NCBI GenBank assembly: GCA_019055375.1
Contig: JAHQIW010007055.1
Location: 124,001-188,000 of the forward strand
DNA: 64,000 nt
Direction of reading: 5' to 3'
DNA from: Parelaphostrongylus tenuis
Taxonomy: Eukaryota > Nematoda > Chromadorea > Rhabditida > Metastrongylidae
Of the stretch, positions 44,301 through 57,600 are shown in pieces. Position numbers and translations under genes: made by a program. The number at the start of each line of letters is the position of its first letter. Positions within the stretch are counted from its first letter, which is position 1. Below the pieces are notes generated by a model. That model saw only the letters and a list, made by a program, of their open reading frames with translations. It made no database searches and had not been told where the DNA came from.

Positions 44301-47300
44301 TGCGGCCTGTAGTAATACGATTGCAGGCACACTAGAATTTCATAAAATGCATCAAAGATGTTTGTTTTTGGAAATTTGATCCATTGATTGGGTCCACATT
44401 GACTAATTAGTAAAATCCCACCAGATCACTGTCCCAACCATCAATTTACATCCGTATGCATTGGTCTCTCGCCACGATTTTGTTGCGATCTCATTGAAAT
44501 CCTTTCGACTTCGTTTTCAGCTAAACTTTCGCGCCTTTGTTCTATGTTAGGAACCGCTTTAAAAGGCACAGAGTCTACAAACACAGACATTGCAGAGCAG
44601 AAAAATTTTTCTTGGCGTTTAAGGCGAGAATGGTGAAGGCAGGACTTGCTGCTTATATCTGAGGCAACTGCTGTGACTCAATGGAAATTGATGTTCGTGA
44701 GGCTTACCACCTTATTATGACACCCCATCATGACTGGAAAATGTTCTTGAATATTAACTTCCATAGACAACTCAAGTTCATTCCCAAGCTTATGTGACTG
44801 AAGTGAACTTGTTGATTCAACTGTAAACCGATGAAAAAGACTGACCGCATATGAGCGTTGCTCCAACTTGAATTTTTTCTATTCAGCCATTTTAGCGCAC
44901 CATGACTAAAACCTTTTCCATAAGAGTTGTAAGCATGGTAGACAAGACTGTGACATTCGATCTTGCAATCTTGACATTGTGGTGTGTGAAAGTAGTCGGT
45001 GCCTGGAAGTAGATGACTTGGTCGCCAGTGTTGGCTTTTCAGAACTCTGGTTATCTGATATTTTGTTTAGAGCATAAGTGACATTCACTATAGCAAAGTT
45101 TATGAGAAGATGATGACATGGTATTCAGATGGTGATTAACTAATACAGGGGGCCAGCGCGCGCTAATCTTTATGCTTCAGATGAGTAGATGTCTTGCCTA
45201 GTTAAGATTATGATCCATCGTGAAATGTCTCTGTTTTTATTTAGTGATCATATCTGTTTAAATGAAGTCGCGTAGAGCAATGATCAAAAAATTTATATGC
45301 ATAAGTGACGATTTGTTTCAATTCTGCGTCCTGATCAAGCCCTTCATCCACCAGGGGTCAGCATTTTGGCACCAATTATACTAGGAAAAGAGGAAAAGCC
45401 TTGATTTCTGAGACCAATTATCTACCAATCTCGGCACTTCAATATTTCACAGATTTCTCTTCACAGGCTAAAACACAAGGTCATAATGAAGTGTATTCTG
45501 AGAACTGACGTTTTGGTTGTTTCTCCTCTTGAGAGTTTGGAAAGATCAGGTTGTCCATAACTCAGTCAGCCAAATACCTCCGTCACTCTGAGAGGAAAAA
45601 GCTACCGCGCCTATGTTTCAATCACATTAAGAGCATAACAACTTTTCATATACTCACCGCCTTCGAGGGTCTAAAGAGACTTTCAATAAAGTGTGACATA
45701 TTCAATGAAAAATGGAAATCTAAAAAAAATCTTGAATTTACACTTACACCTAGATAAAAGACTTCATCCAAATCACTGAAACGTTAGCCGTTGGTTTCAA
45801 AGAAGATATCTCAACCTTCATAAGTTTTGATTGAAGGGTGGCTCCTATAATTTTTTCCACTGTCTGCCTTTATGAGTTTCCCACTTAGCTGTACAAGTGA
45901 GACCAGCCCTACAGGTCCAATATGGAAGGTCAATGCACCTCACACATCAAGATAATTCTTACGTAATCTGATGCGTCACGCATGATAACGAATACATTTC
46001 TCTGCGACTCATATTTGGATTAGTTACATTTATTCACAATGCTTGGAAAATCCTAGGGACTGAAGTTTTATGTACGCGTACGAGGTTATTGACTTCTATT
46101 TCAAATTCCTCTCCGTTATGTGTCCGTTTCCATTAAAGCCTAAAAAGGTACTTTGTCTAGATTCAGACTTGCCGACTAGGTGTTTTTTATGCTGACATAG
46201 GATAGTCTACTTGCTTAACTATTATACTTGCCGTCGTACGCTATGCAAGAGATTCTGTAAATGTATCCGTACTCATACAATCATCGTCCTTACAGTTGGG
46301 GCAAATTATGCATTACTGTGTTGCACAGAAGCAGTCATATAAGCGTTGCTGATTAGCTGACGCCTCATAGTTTTCGGTGGTATTTTAATCATTGTGAGCA
46401 AATTCTCTAAGCATGCTTTTGTTGAACAACTTTATATAACTGTACTCAATCAATATGTTATATCATATTCACAATACTATATAGATATATATATGCTATA
46501 TATACACACTATATATACATATATATACATATGTGTATATCCAATGATGTTAAGTGGTGCGCAAAACTTTTGACCTAAGCCGGGACTCAAACCCGCATTA
46601 CACCTACTTGCGGGACGCGTGCTTAACAAATTGCAATACCGACGCCTGTTTTGCCACCACTATTTCTACGGCATTAATGGCTAACGAGTTGCAGCTTAAA
46701 GAGAGTGGTGAGAAATTACGCGTTGGTAATGCAGCTAGTTAAGCACACACCGCCTGGACAAGGTTAAATGAGGGTCAAAGTCCCGTCTGACGCCAATGTT
46801 TTGCAGACCACTCACCATCGTTGGATATGTCTATAACATGGTACCGCCGCTAAAGTCGTTCATAGAAAAAGCAGAGTAACGGGTATAGTTAACCTTACCC
46901 TCAAGCGCGCGCCGAAAACTATACCAGGGAAACGGGTAGCTTGTGTACGCATAAAGGAGTACATAATTGACATTATTAAGGCTGACTAGATAACACAATG
47001 GGCTCGTGTTGGACACAGGCACGTAACGGAGAGGATTGAAAAAAGTCACTATCTCTGTAGAGGAATTTTAAATCTCAGCGCATAAGAATAAGCCTTGTAG
47101 ATAAATACCATGAGTTCGAACACGGATCGCAGAGAGGATCTCACATGTTAGATGGCCTAGCGTTCAAAACTGTTGTTTTGACGTAAGAGGTGCATTGCTA
47201 GTTTATGTAAACTCTGCACAATTCGTTTCCACTTGGACAACTCAGTGGGAGGCTCATTAAAGTGATGAGTACATGGTTGTTATGCTCTTGGTGCGATTGA

Positions 47301-47540
47301 AATCTAGGTTTGGTGACTTTCCTTATCGGAGTAATGGAGGTGCTTGGCTAAACTGACTTGCGGACAACGTGATTTTTTCGGCTCTGAAGGAGGCGAAACA
47401 TCCTAAACGTCAACTGTCAGAGCAAATTCTATTATAATAATTTCATCCTTTGAATTACAAAATTGTTAAATTGTGAAACACAGCCTTGATTCATTAGTGA
47501 GCTCCATTTAGTCATTTTATTACTATATTTTGCTTACATT

Positions 47541-47574
<34 letters not shown>

Positions 47575-48631
47575 GGTGCGGAGAACGTTCTGTCAATTTT
47601 TGTTTTGCTACTTTAACATTCCTATGATATTTTTTGATTAATACTGATGATTTTATTGAATTGCTTGTTCAGTTCTGGTCTATAATAATTATTTATTTGT
47701 TTATTTCCAGTTGTGCTCAAGTTACGGATCGTAAAAACCAGCGTTTCGAAGTAGTCGAGTTGCACAAGATGCTCGCACATAATTCCGCCGTATTCGTCCC
47801 AAGCGGATGTCAAAACCGGACCACTCCCCAATCGCCATAATCAGCGTCATCTTTTCAAGGAGGGTTAGCAGAAGTCTGCAATCGCAAAAACCACTGGCCA
47901 CAATCATTTTGCCTGTGTGATGATTTGGGCTTGCACATGCGCTACCGAAAAACTGCCATTGGTTTTCATCAACGGAAATGTCAAAATCAACTCTGCCAGC
48001 TATAAACAACATGTTTTAGGAGCGTACTAGAGCTTTATAGTACTCCGCGCCTTGGTGCCGAAAGATTCACGCTTCAGCATGACTAAGCTTTTGCACATTC
48101 GCTCCGTTAAACGAGTGTCATCTATCAAGGGCAGTTTCCAAGCTTTCGGGGCAGGGCAAGTGGCCGTCAAACTCGCCTGATCTCAGTTCACTGGATTACT
48201 CCGTGTGGTATACACTAAAGGGAAAAGTCTACGCTACTCGCTAAATTAGTGTGGACGCGCTTACGGCTTTGACACGCGCTTGGGACGAAATTACGGTGGA
48301 AACGTGTGCAAGAGTAGTAAATGTATAGTGACTAAAGGAGGCAACTTTGAGAATTCGTTATGGACTTTTCGTTCATGGTTATAATTGTTCATCTGGTAAA
48401 CGTAATTATTCCTTCAGCAAAAGAATTAATTTGTTACGCAGCATTTTTTTTACTTTGAAATATCTGAAAGAATAATCAGAACTATTTCGCACTACATATA
48501 TATATATATATATGTATATTTTTTTGCATGTGCACTTATTATAATTATATGGCATGCATGGTTTTACACATTATATATATATATATATTTATATGCATTT
48601 ACATATATATACATATCTGTATTTATATATG

Positions 48632-48675
<44 letters not shown>

Positions 48676-51600
48676 AATATTCAATGCCACGGACCTCCCT
48701 CTTTGAGGGATCCCGCCCGATTAGTCGCGAGGGCACGTGGCGCGTCCCCAGGTGGTGGATAGGGGAATAAAACGCGAAACAAAAGCGACTGTGTGCTACC
48801 CTGAGACGCAGGTGGATTTAGGGGAGAGCAACCCTGCTTCTGCAGCGCCGACTTGACAAAAACTCTATTTTTACGAGTCAAGTCGGCCAAAAGCCTGCAA
48901 TCAAGCGGTTGGGAAGTACATGGGAGGCGGTTAGGAGTCGCCTCCAACAAATAAGCTCCTCCCGCTCCTCCGAGAGAGACTGGCAAGCTACTCGTGAGTA
49001 CCCAGCCCCCACGTTTAGAGCCTGGCAAGCTATACGTTGGGTATCGAAATGCCAAAAACAGCAACAAATATGGGCCTCATTCCCCTGACCCCGAAAGAGC
49101 CCCTGGTACGGCAGCGCCAGGTAGGACGAGTACGGAGAGGCTGCTAAAATCTCAGGGCCAAACTAGGCCGCCAAGATCGAAACGGACTAAAATGACGATC
49201 TATACCTACAACGCAAGAACCCTTGCTCACCAATCCGCTGTAGAAGATCTATTGATTCAAGCAAGAAAAATAAGGTACGACGTCATTGGCCTGGCTGAGA
49301 CGAGTAGGCACCATAATTTTCACGCTGTTTATGACACCGGAGAAGAACTGTTCCTTGGTACATGCGATAGCAGAGGTGTCGGCGGCGTTGGCGTCCTCGT
49401 CAAATCGAATTTGACCGTGAACATTGATTTGTTCAAACAACTAACAACCCGTATCGGACGACTACGGTTGAAACGATGTGGTTCTATGCCGGCTTTGACC
49501 ATCTTCGTTGCTTACGCACCAACATCAAGCTATGACGAAGACGAAGTCGAAGCGTTCTATATGGACCTCGAAAAATTCTTCAGGGAAGATCATACATTCT
49601 CAAGGTCATTGTCGGAGATTTTAACGCAAATATGGACCTAGAAGAACGTCTGAAGAACGTCACATAGGGACTCGCGGACTAGAATGAAATGAACAGAGTG
49701 AGAGGCTCTCTGGGTTTATCATGACGACCCAAACCATCCATGGTAACTCGCAATTCCAAAAGCCTCTTTCTCAGCGATGGACGTGGGAGTCTCCCAATGG
49801 AGAGTACCATAACGAAATAGATCACATCATAGTAAATCGAAGGTTTTGCCTGACCGACGTCGCTGTTGTTCCTAAGTTCTACACGGGATCAGACCATCGC
49901 CTCCTTCGCGCAACATTCCGATTTTCGAGGAGAGGAAAGAAAGCCGCTAAATTCAAACAACGAAGTCCCAGAACTACCATAAACTGGGATGTATTCAAAT
50001 CATTAGTAGGTTCTTGGGAAGATACCGTTGCCGACAACATCAACGAAGAATACGATCGACTCGTTGAATATCTTCGTGTTAGCGCTATGAAAGCCGAGAG
50101 TCCTAAGGTCACGAAGAGACGCTTGTCTCCGCAGACACTCGAGCTGATACGTCAACGTGGAATCGCACGAGCTACAGGCACCCGAATCTTAACGTCCGAA
50201 CTTGCGAAACGATGCAGAGAAGCGATAAAAGAAGACCTCAAAGAGAGAAGAGCAGCAGTTATGGCAGAAGCTGCAGAAGCTGGGAAGAGCATTCGCAAAG
50301 CCCAGCGAGGCTTCGCCAACTATAAGAACCAAGGTGATTGCACTCCGATACCTTGACGGGACACTTACAGCATCGAGAAGGGCTATGGAGAAAATCATCC
50401 ACCAATACTACTCGGATCTCTTCGCTAGCCATGTCCTCTTACCGTCATATAGATTGAAAGAGGACGAATATGTCATCCCACCGGTCCTCCGTTCCGAAAT
50501 CCGACATGCTATATCGTCGGTGGAAAACAGAACAACACCCGGTCCAGACAGGATTAGACCAGAACACCTGAAGAACTTGCCGCCAGTTCTCATCAACACT
50601 CTGGCTCGGCTCTTCACTGGCTATCTGTCAGAATGCAAGGTCCCTATTTGATGGAAAACGAGCAAGACCGTATTGTTGTTCAAAAGGGAGACCTTCACGA
50701 CATAGGCAATTATCGCCCAATCTGCTTGCTGTCCGTTGTCCATAAACTCTTTACACGAGTCATCCTGAACAGGATTGACAGAACACTGGACGAAGGACAG
50801 CCATGCGAACAAGCAGGGTTCCGAAAAGGATTTAGTACCATAGACCACATCCACACGATTACAAGACTCATCTAAGTTTCATGAGAGTACAAACAACCAC
50901 TCTGGCTCACTTTCGTCGATCTGAAGAAAGCCTTTGATTCAGTGGAAACAGAAGCGGTTACAGAGGCTCTGGATAACCAGGGCGTCCCTACTCGGTACAT
51001 AATGATCCTTCGTGAGCTTTATAAAGATTTCACGACCAAAATATCTCCATTCTACAACAATATCACCATTGACGTAAGGAGCGGGGTTCGACAAGGCGAT
51101 ACAATTTCGCCAAAACTATTCACTACCACCCTACAAAACGTCATGCGAACATTAGAATGGGACGAAATGGGAGTGAAAATTGACGGTCGACAATTAAACC
51201 ATCTTCGCTTTGCTGACGATATCGTTCTCATAACATCAAACATCAGCCAAGCGGAACGAATGTTGACTGATTTCGATAACGCCTGTGGAAAGATCGGTCT
51301 TCAACTGAATCTAACGAAAACGATGTTCATGAGGAACGGATGGATTTCTAATGCCCTATTCACGCTCAACGGAACAACAATTTCCGAATGCTCCAGTACG
51401 TCTATCTAGGTCGTGAAATCAACATGATGAACGACCTAGCTCCAGAGTTAAGCAGGAGGAAACGAGCGGCTTGGGGAACGTTTGAGAGCATCGAAGATGT
51501 AGTGAAGAAGACAAAGAACATCCGACTCCAGGCCCACCTTTTCGACTCGACAATTATCCCTGCCCTAACGTATGCAGCAGAAACCTGGTCGCTACGTAAG

Positions 51601-54600
51601 CAGGATGAAAGATCACTTGCCGTTATCAAACGCGCAGTCGAAAGGTCGATGCTAGGAGTATCCCGTATCTCGCAAATGAGAGAAAGGATCCGAACTTCCG
51701 ACCTACGTCAACGATCGAAAATCAGAGACGCCGTTCTACACGCCAGGATATCGAAAATAAGGTGGGCCGGACACGTAATACGCTTCAACGACAACCGATG
51801 GACGGGAGCCGTTACCGACTGGATTCCTCGGGACGTCAAGCGCTCTAAAGGAAGACCACTGACCCGTTGGTCCGATTTCTTCACGAAAGCGATAGAAGAA
51901 AGATATGATGCTCAGCGAATCCTAGAGCGAGGAGGACCCACTGGGCTACTCTTGCACGCGATAGGGAAAAAGGGAAGAGTTGCTGGTACCCGCTCGAGTC
52001 ACTCGACGATCAACGGGACTACAGGTGATACAGGTGATATATTCAATTACTTCCACTCTTATGAATGAAGTGAAATCCGTAACTTCAAAATCTTCGGGGA
52101 CGATCAACGCCAAACGACGTATTCTTTCTCTCTTTGAGAATCTTATTCAACTCTTAATATAGGAAGTATTTCGGAGAAATGCGAAGCAGAAAAATCATAC
52201 TTAATACGGAATAGAAAAAGACTGTTTGCTTTTTATATCCTGTTCTGTTTGGCTTCACTGATTCAATATCCGCTTTCCAATCACTCAGTTTTACTCGCAA
52301 CTGCCAATCTTTTACAGATCAAGGTAGGAAACTCGCACCAGCCGCCATGCTCGAGCCAAACCACCACCATGGACGACAATCGCGAGAAGAAGCGAATGGG
52401 AAGTGTGGTGAGTTACTCACAGTTTGTGAAGGCGGACCATCCAAGTGTCCAAGTAAGTATCTATTTATTCACCTTTTGACTTTTCGGAAAACATATCATG
52501 AAGCAGACGCGCTGATCAAGGCGACTGATTTGAACAATAAAGCCATTTGAACAATTTCTCAAGTAGACTTCTACCACTTATTATATTATTTTGGTAGAAA
52601 TCTTACCACGGACCATTATGTTTAGCAAATAACCATAAACTTTGTTCTCTTCCATCTATGCATATGAGAGCTGTGGCGGTTTGAGATCATCATATTCATC
52701 TGTGCAATTTGCACTGATATCAACACCCTGTCGCAATTTTACTAATGCTTGTTTTATCAGAGAAGCAGACGAGTTTTGTACTATGCAGTAGTGATTGTTT
52801 GAGATTTCGTTCAAATCTAACCCATACATTCCAATTAGGTCGTTCGAGTCATTGATGATTCTTGGCGATTATCCAAAGTTACTCGATTCTATTCTGTATA
52901 CGACGTCACATCCAATTCTCTCGAACTTGCTGCCGATATGTTCAAATCTTCTTACCATTTATATTCTTGCGAATGTACTGATCTACACATTGGAATGTTT
53001 GATACGGAGTACACATCGGAAAAGCTGAAATACGAACAGGTTTGGTACGAAGTTTGATGCTGATTTGCTGGCTTTTTCTGTATTTAAGTTTTGGTTTTTT
53101 ATATTTTACAAGTCAACCTAGAGTAATAGAAGTTAATACTACACACGAGATCTTCCTAGAAAAATAACCAATTAGTAGTTTGGTTTTAGTTAGAACAGTA
53201 TTGAGTACTAGAAACTACAACGTACGACAAAACAGGAAAAATATTAGGAAGCTTGAAGAACTCACACAGATCAATGTTGTAAGTGAATGGACTGCATCCA
53301 CATCGGTTATAGAAGTACTTCGCCTTAAAGCTCGTCATTTTTTAAATCATAAGACAAATTGACAAATCTGATATCTAAGTTTGGAGTGTTTCGATAAAAA
53401 TTGGAAGATCTCTGTTTCCCTGGTTATTATGTGGCTGTCGTTTACATGGATTTAACTTTATGGAAGAAAAAATTTTACGCATTGTGTTTTATACGATTTT
53501 TGAGGCTGTTCTATGTTGGCTTTGTAAATTCTAGTATAATCAGCACATAATGACAAGATTTCGTCGCATTCGCTCTTAATCAATGAGGATGTCTGCTTTC
53601 AAAATGTTAGAGGAAAGCGAATATTGGTTTTTTAACGGTGTAAACTAGCAATAAACTAACAAATTTGTGTACTATTCAGTTATCGGTAATCATTTCAACC
53701 CTTTGAGGGCAGTATGTTCTTTAAGTTTTTGAAAATTTTCAGTAGTCATTCGATAGCTTAAATATCTCCATTTCAATGTTTTACTTTTATTTTGAGATGG
53801 CCTTTCTGATGCGCTGTAGCGGTAAAAATGTAACTATATTCAAGATGGAGACTTTATTGCTGGACAGGGTTTATCTTTTGTATTTTTAACATCATTAGAA
53901 AGCTCAAGTCTCGTTGAATACAACGGTAGATCTGGCTTTTTGAAAGCAAAAACTCCGCACAACGGTATAGCAGCCGAAAGAAGATTGGATTTCGCAGTCG
54001 GAGCGCATGCTTTGCTTCGCCGCGATGAGGCTTCACAACATTCGCAACAAACGGTTCCTAGGCATTGAGTTATGGATGATCTTTCAAAAGACTCTTAGTA
54101 GATATTTGACACTATAGATTTAGAAAATTTTGTAGCTAGGCCTGGAGAACGTTTCAAGAGCGCTGGAAGAGCGAAAAGAAGATTGTGATTGCACTTGCAG
54201 GCAGAGGCTGTTTAGGCTCAGGATTTGTAGTGGTTTATTAGGTGATAGAGAATGAAAATGAAAAGCTCGCACCTATAGAAAAATAGAACAGCGTTTGCTT
54301 TAAAATTATAAGGCGAAAAAAACGAAAACTCCCATGAAATGGAGAACAAATTCTCGAATAAATAGCGAAAATCGCGTTCTTCCAGGGCGGCATTGAGATT
54401 GCCGCGCACGAGCGCGATTCAAGGGATGCACGATAATGGGCTCCGAGTGCAAAATCCAATCTTTTTTGGCTGCCACAGCGCACGAAGAAGTCTCTTTATT
54501 GAAATTCAAGTACACCGCTGAAATCAGTGAGATTTAGACTTTTTGATGCTACTAGAAATCCAGAGAAAAAGTTCTCTTCAGCAAAAAACGCGCGGTGTGT

Positions 54601-57600
54601 GAGGCATAATTTTATTTTTACTCCTACAGTGCGCTAAAAAAGACTCTCATTATTGAAGGGCAACGACAAAATTTTCAAGATTCAAGCTATCGAATAAGTA
54701 CTGAACTATAAACACAATATTTATAGAAGGTTGAAAGTGATTGCCGATAAGCAAAAGTACTTGAATTTGTGCCGCCTAGTATTCAAGATGATTGAAACCA
54801 ATGTGCGTGGCTATGAAAAGTCTAAAGGAATGTTACTGTTTGCAATACAATACTTCCAAACACATACAGTACTAGTAAGAATGTAGAACAGTGGACAATA
54901 ATGATACGAAAATACTTTCAAAAAATTTAAATACTGATACTAACAATAAGAATAATAATAACAAAGTAGTGATAATAACAGTAAGGATTGTAGTAGTAGC
55001 GGTGAGGGGTTTCTGGCCGAATGACTTATGATGCACGTCATCAATAAGTTATCTCAAAGCGAGATGTTAGTTCGATTTCTTCTCTCAACTTTCCCTTGCG
55101 AATCCGAGAACGCCCTTGCCTAACCATCTTAAGATAGCGAGCTTTGACTCCACCAGTGTTCGGCGACATTCACAAGAAGACGAATTTATCAGGCAGCAAT
55201 CGAAGTAACCTTCGAAATGTTTGAAGACCTTTGCGAAGATGAGTGTGAGGAGAAGAATGCAGTGGCACAAGTAGTGGAATCTGCACACTAAAATGCGATA
55301 ACGGGCTCTGTAGAATAAAATTTATGACAATAGTAATGATATTACTATGCCTGGTAGTTGTTTTTGAGCCGTACATGTGGTCTGCTATGGGCACTTATAC
55401 ACTGCAATACATGTGTTTTGGCCTTGCAACTTCATCAGTTGTACGGTGCCCTTCGTCTGAGACAATTTCTTTTAGGGGAGGACCCCAAATACATAGAGGA
55501 GTGGACGACGAACGTTTTACACGCTCCGATAAGTGATAAATCTCAGATCGGGCAGTGTTGTATGCTCGATCGCTCTTGGGTGGTATCGTCAAGTATACCA
55601 TACCTTTCGTTTCAAGTGTTTCTCTTGATCACGCTCGAATTTCAATATGTCTGATAGCTATTTTTGAACAGTGCATGTGGTCTGTTATGAAACTTTCAAA
55701 ACGAAGGGTATGTTATTTCACGATTGCCAGCCAAGAGCAAATGAGTGTACAACACTGTCCGTTCGGTGATTTTATCACTTATCGGCGCGTGTAAAACGTT
55801 CGTTGTCGACTCCTTCATGTAATGAGTAGATCCCCGAGGAACTGACTGAATGAAAAGGCTATGTGCAAGTGACGAGGCTGCAGGGCGAAACACGTGTATT
55901 GAATTGCAGAATTGCCCATAACAAATCACAAGCATTGCTCAGGAGTAACTATCAAGTATACTGAAATTTGAGCGTGGTCTAAAAAACACTTCAAGCGAAG
56001 GAAATTATATCATTATTTTGTGGAGGCTGTTTGTAGGCAGTTGCTACTGCGTGTACTGACTCATTTCTAAAACTGGCAGAGGATAAAGATTTTGCGTAAC
56101 ACAGAACGCATCACGACATTTTCTTGTCTAGGTAATGGGTACCATGAGCAAGTGCTCTAGCGGTGTAATTTTTGACTAAGAGATTTGAACGGCTTCAAAC
56201 TAAGAATTTTCGTAGAAATGAGTTTGCTATACTCCTTTTTATGTGTGTTTACACTGTTGACTGTGTACTAAGTCGATGCTAGGTCAATCCATAAGTTATG
56301 GCACCAGAGCAATAAACAGCGAATTTATTAACCACAACCAGAAGTGATTAAAATTCATTCCATGACTTTGATGTCGTCCAATCGCTTATTTTCTTGCCAA
56401 CATTTCGGTATACAACTTGCCTATACTTGCTCCATAATGGCACGGTCTTGGGGACAAAGCCGTTTGTGTTTATGCGCGAATGGCGCTACAGGGAAATTTC
56501 TAGTGAAGCGGCACGCAAGATTAGAAGCTTGGGGTGATCGTACGGTGCAGAAAAGACGGCCATGAAGTGGTTCGCCAAGTTTAGAGCTTAAAAAAACAGT
56601 CTGTCAGTAGCGTCCAGACCGTCCACAAGAAGCTCAATCAATCTAGCGCGCCCGCTTCACTACCATATCCCCCTCCCCTCCGCCCATATGGGTCATTCGT
56701 GCATGAGTAACAAGCGAATTTGTTCCTAAGACAGCTCCATATCCAAGCTAGTATAAACAAGTTGCATATCAAAACGTTCATAAGCAAAAACACAATTGAT
56801 CAATACTAAACTATGCTTATTGTGTGCGGATTCCAACACTTCTTGCTTTCCTTGCATTCGTACGTCACAAAGATCTTGGAACACTTAATGTGTTGCTTCA
56901 GCAGCTGCAGGTTTTCGTTTTTTTCATAAATATCGTAGTATTCCGGTTGGGAAGAGTGCCCTTGCAATTCTGGGGTTAGCCAAGCTGAAACATTTCCTAC
57001 GGCGTTCGTTTATTGCTTGCAAAATGTCAGGAGAGCGGGAGTGCGATCGAACGAGCGCCTTGGTTATCGGCTACTTCTTAATGCACTTATGGTCAACCAC
57101 TTCGCTTCCCCATTGCAGTTCACTTGAAAATGCAGAAGTAAACCAACTAATAGAAGGAAAATTACTAGAAAGGAAATTGGTCTGCATAAAACTTTGCAGA
57201 GTCGCCGGTGTGCTATCCATAGGTGTCACAGTGACCACAGCGAAAAGTAGGTTTCAGTGCGAAACAAACACGGGGGTAGACATCGCGAAAGTGTTACCTA
57301 TCTTTTCAACAAGGGTTACTGTGTGTTTCTGATATACTATGATTCGACTTCGGCCATCGGCGTTCATTCTCTTGTTTTCTTCTGAGTTTGCGCTACAATG
57401 GATAGAAACCCTGTTGTATGTGTCATTGATGTTATAACCATTCAAAACGGGAAAACTATGCTTTCCTCTGACTTTACGACATGATATAATCTTACCTTAC
57501 AGAGAGAGCCACAGTTTATTGACGAGTATGGTAGTGTGGTGCTGTAAGTTGCCGGCCATTCATCGCTACAGTTTCCCCAGTTTTCCGACGAAAGTAATAC

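Larger units (their letters stand above)
55310..55995. repeat. Inverted pair of diverged hammerhead repeats
   Basis: Arms with TGGTCTGCTATGGGC/GCCCATAACAAATCAC-type ends face each other across about 500 bp. They carry hammerhead-like motifs at 55400-55444 (minus, CTGATGA core kept) and 55863-55907 (plus, GTGACGA core). Confidence 0.6.

Noticed and set aside
52839..53039. A 201-bp + strand open block with splice-like ends (reads [20 protein letters not shown]...).
   Set aside because: It overlaps the minus-strand channel exon 52956-53024. That exon fits motif order and phase on both sides, so the + frame is treated as an antisense shadow.
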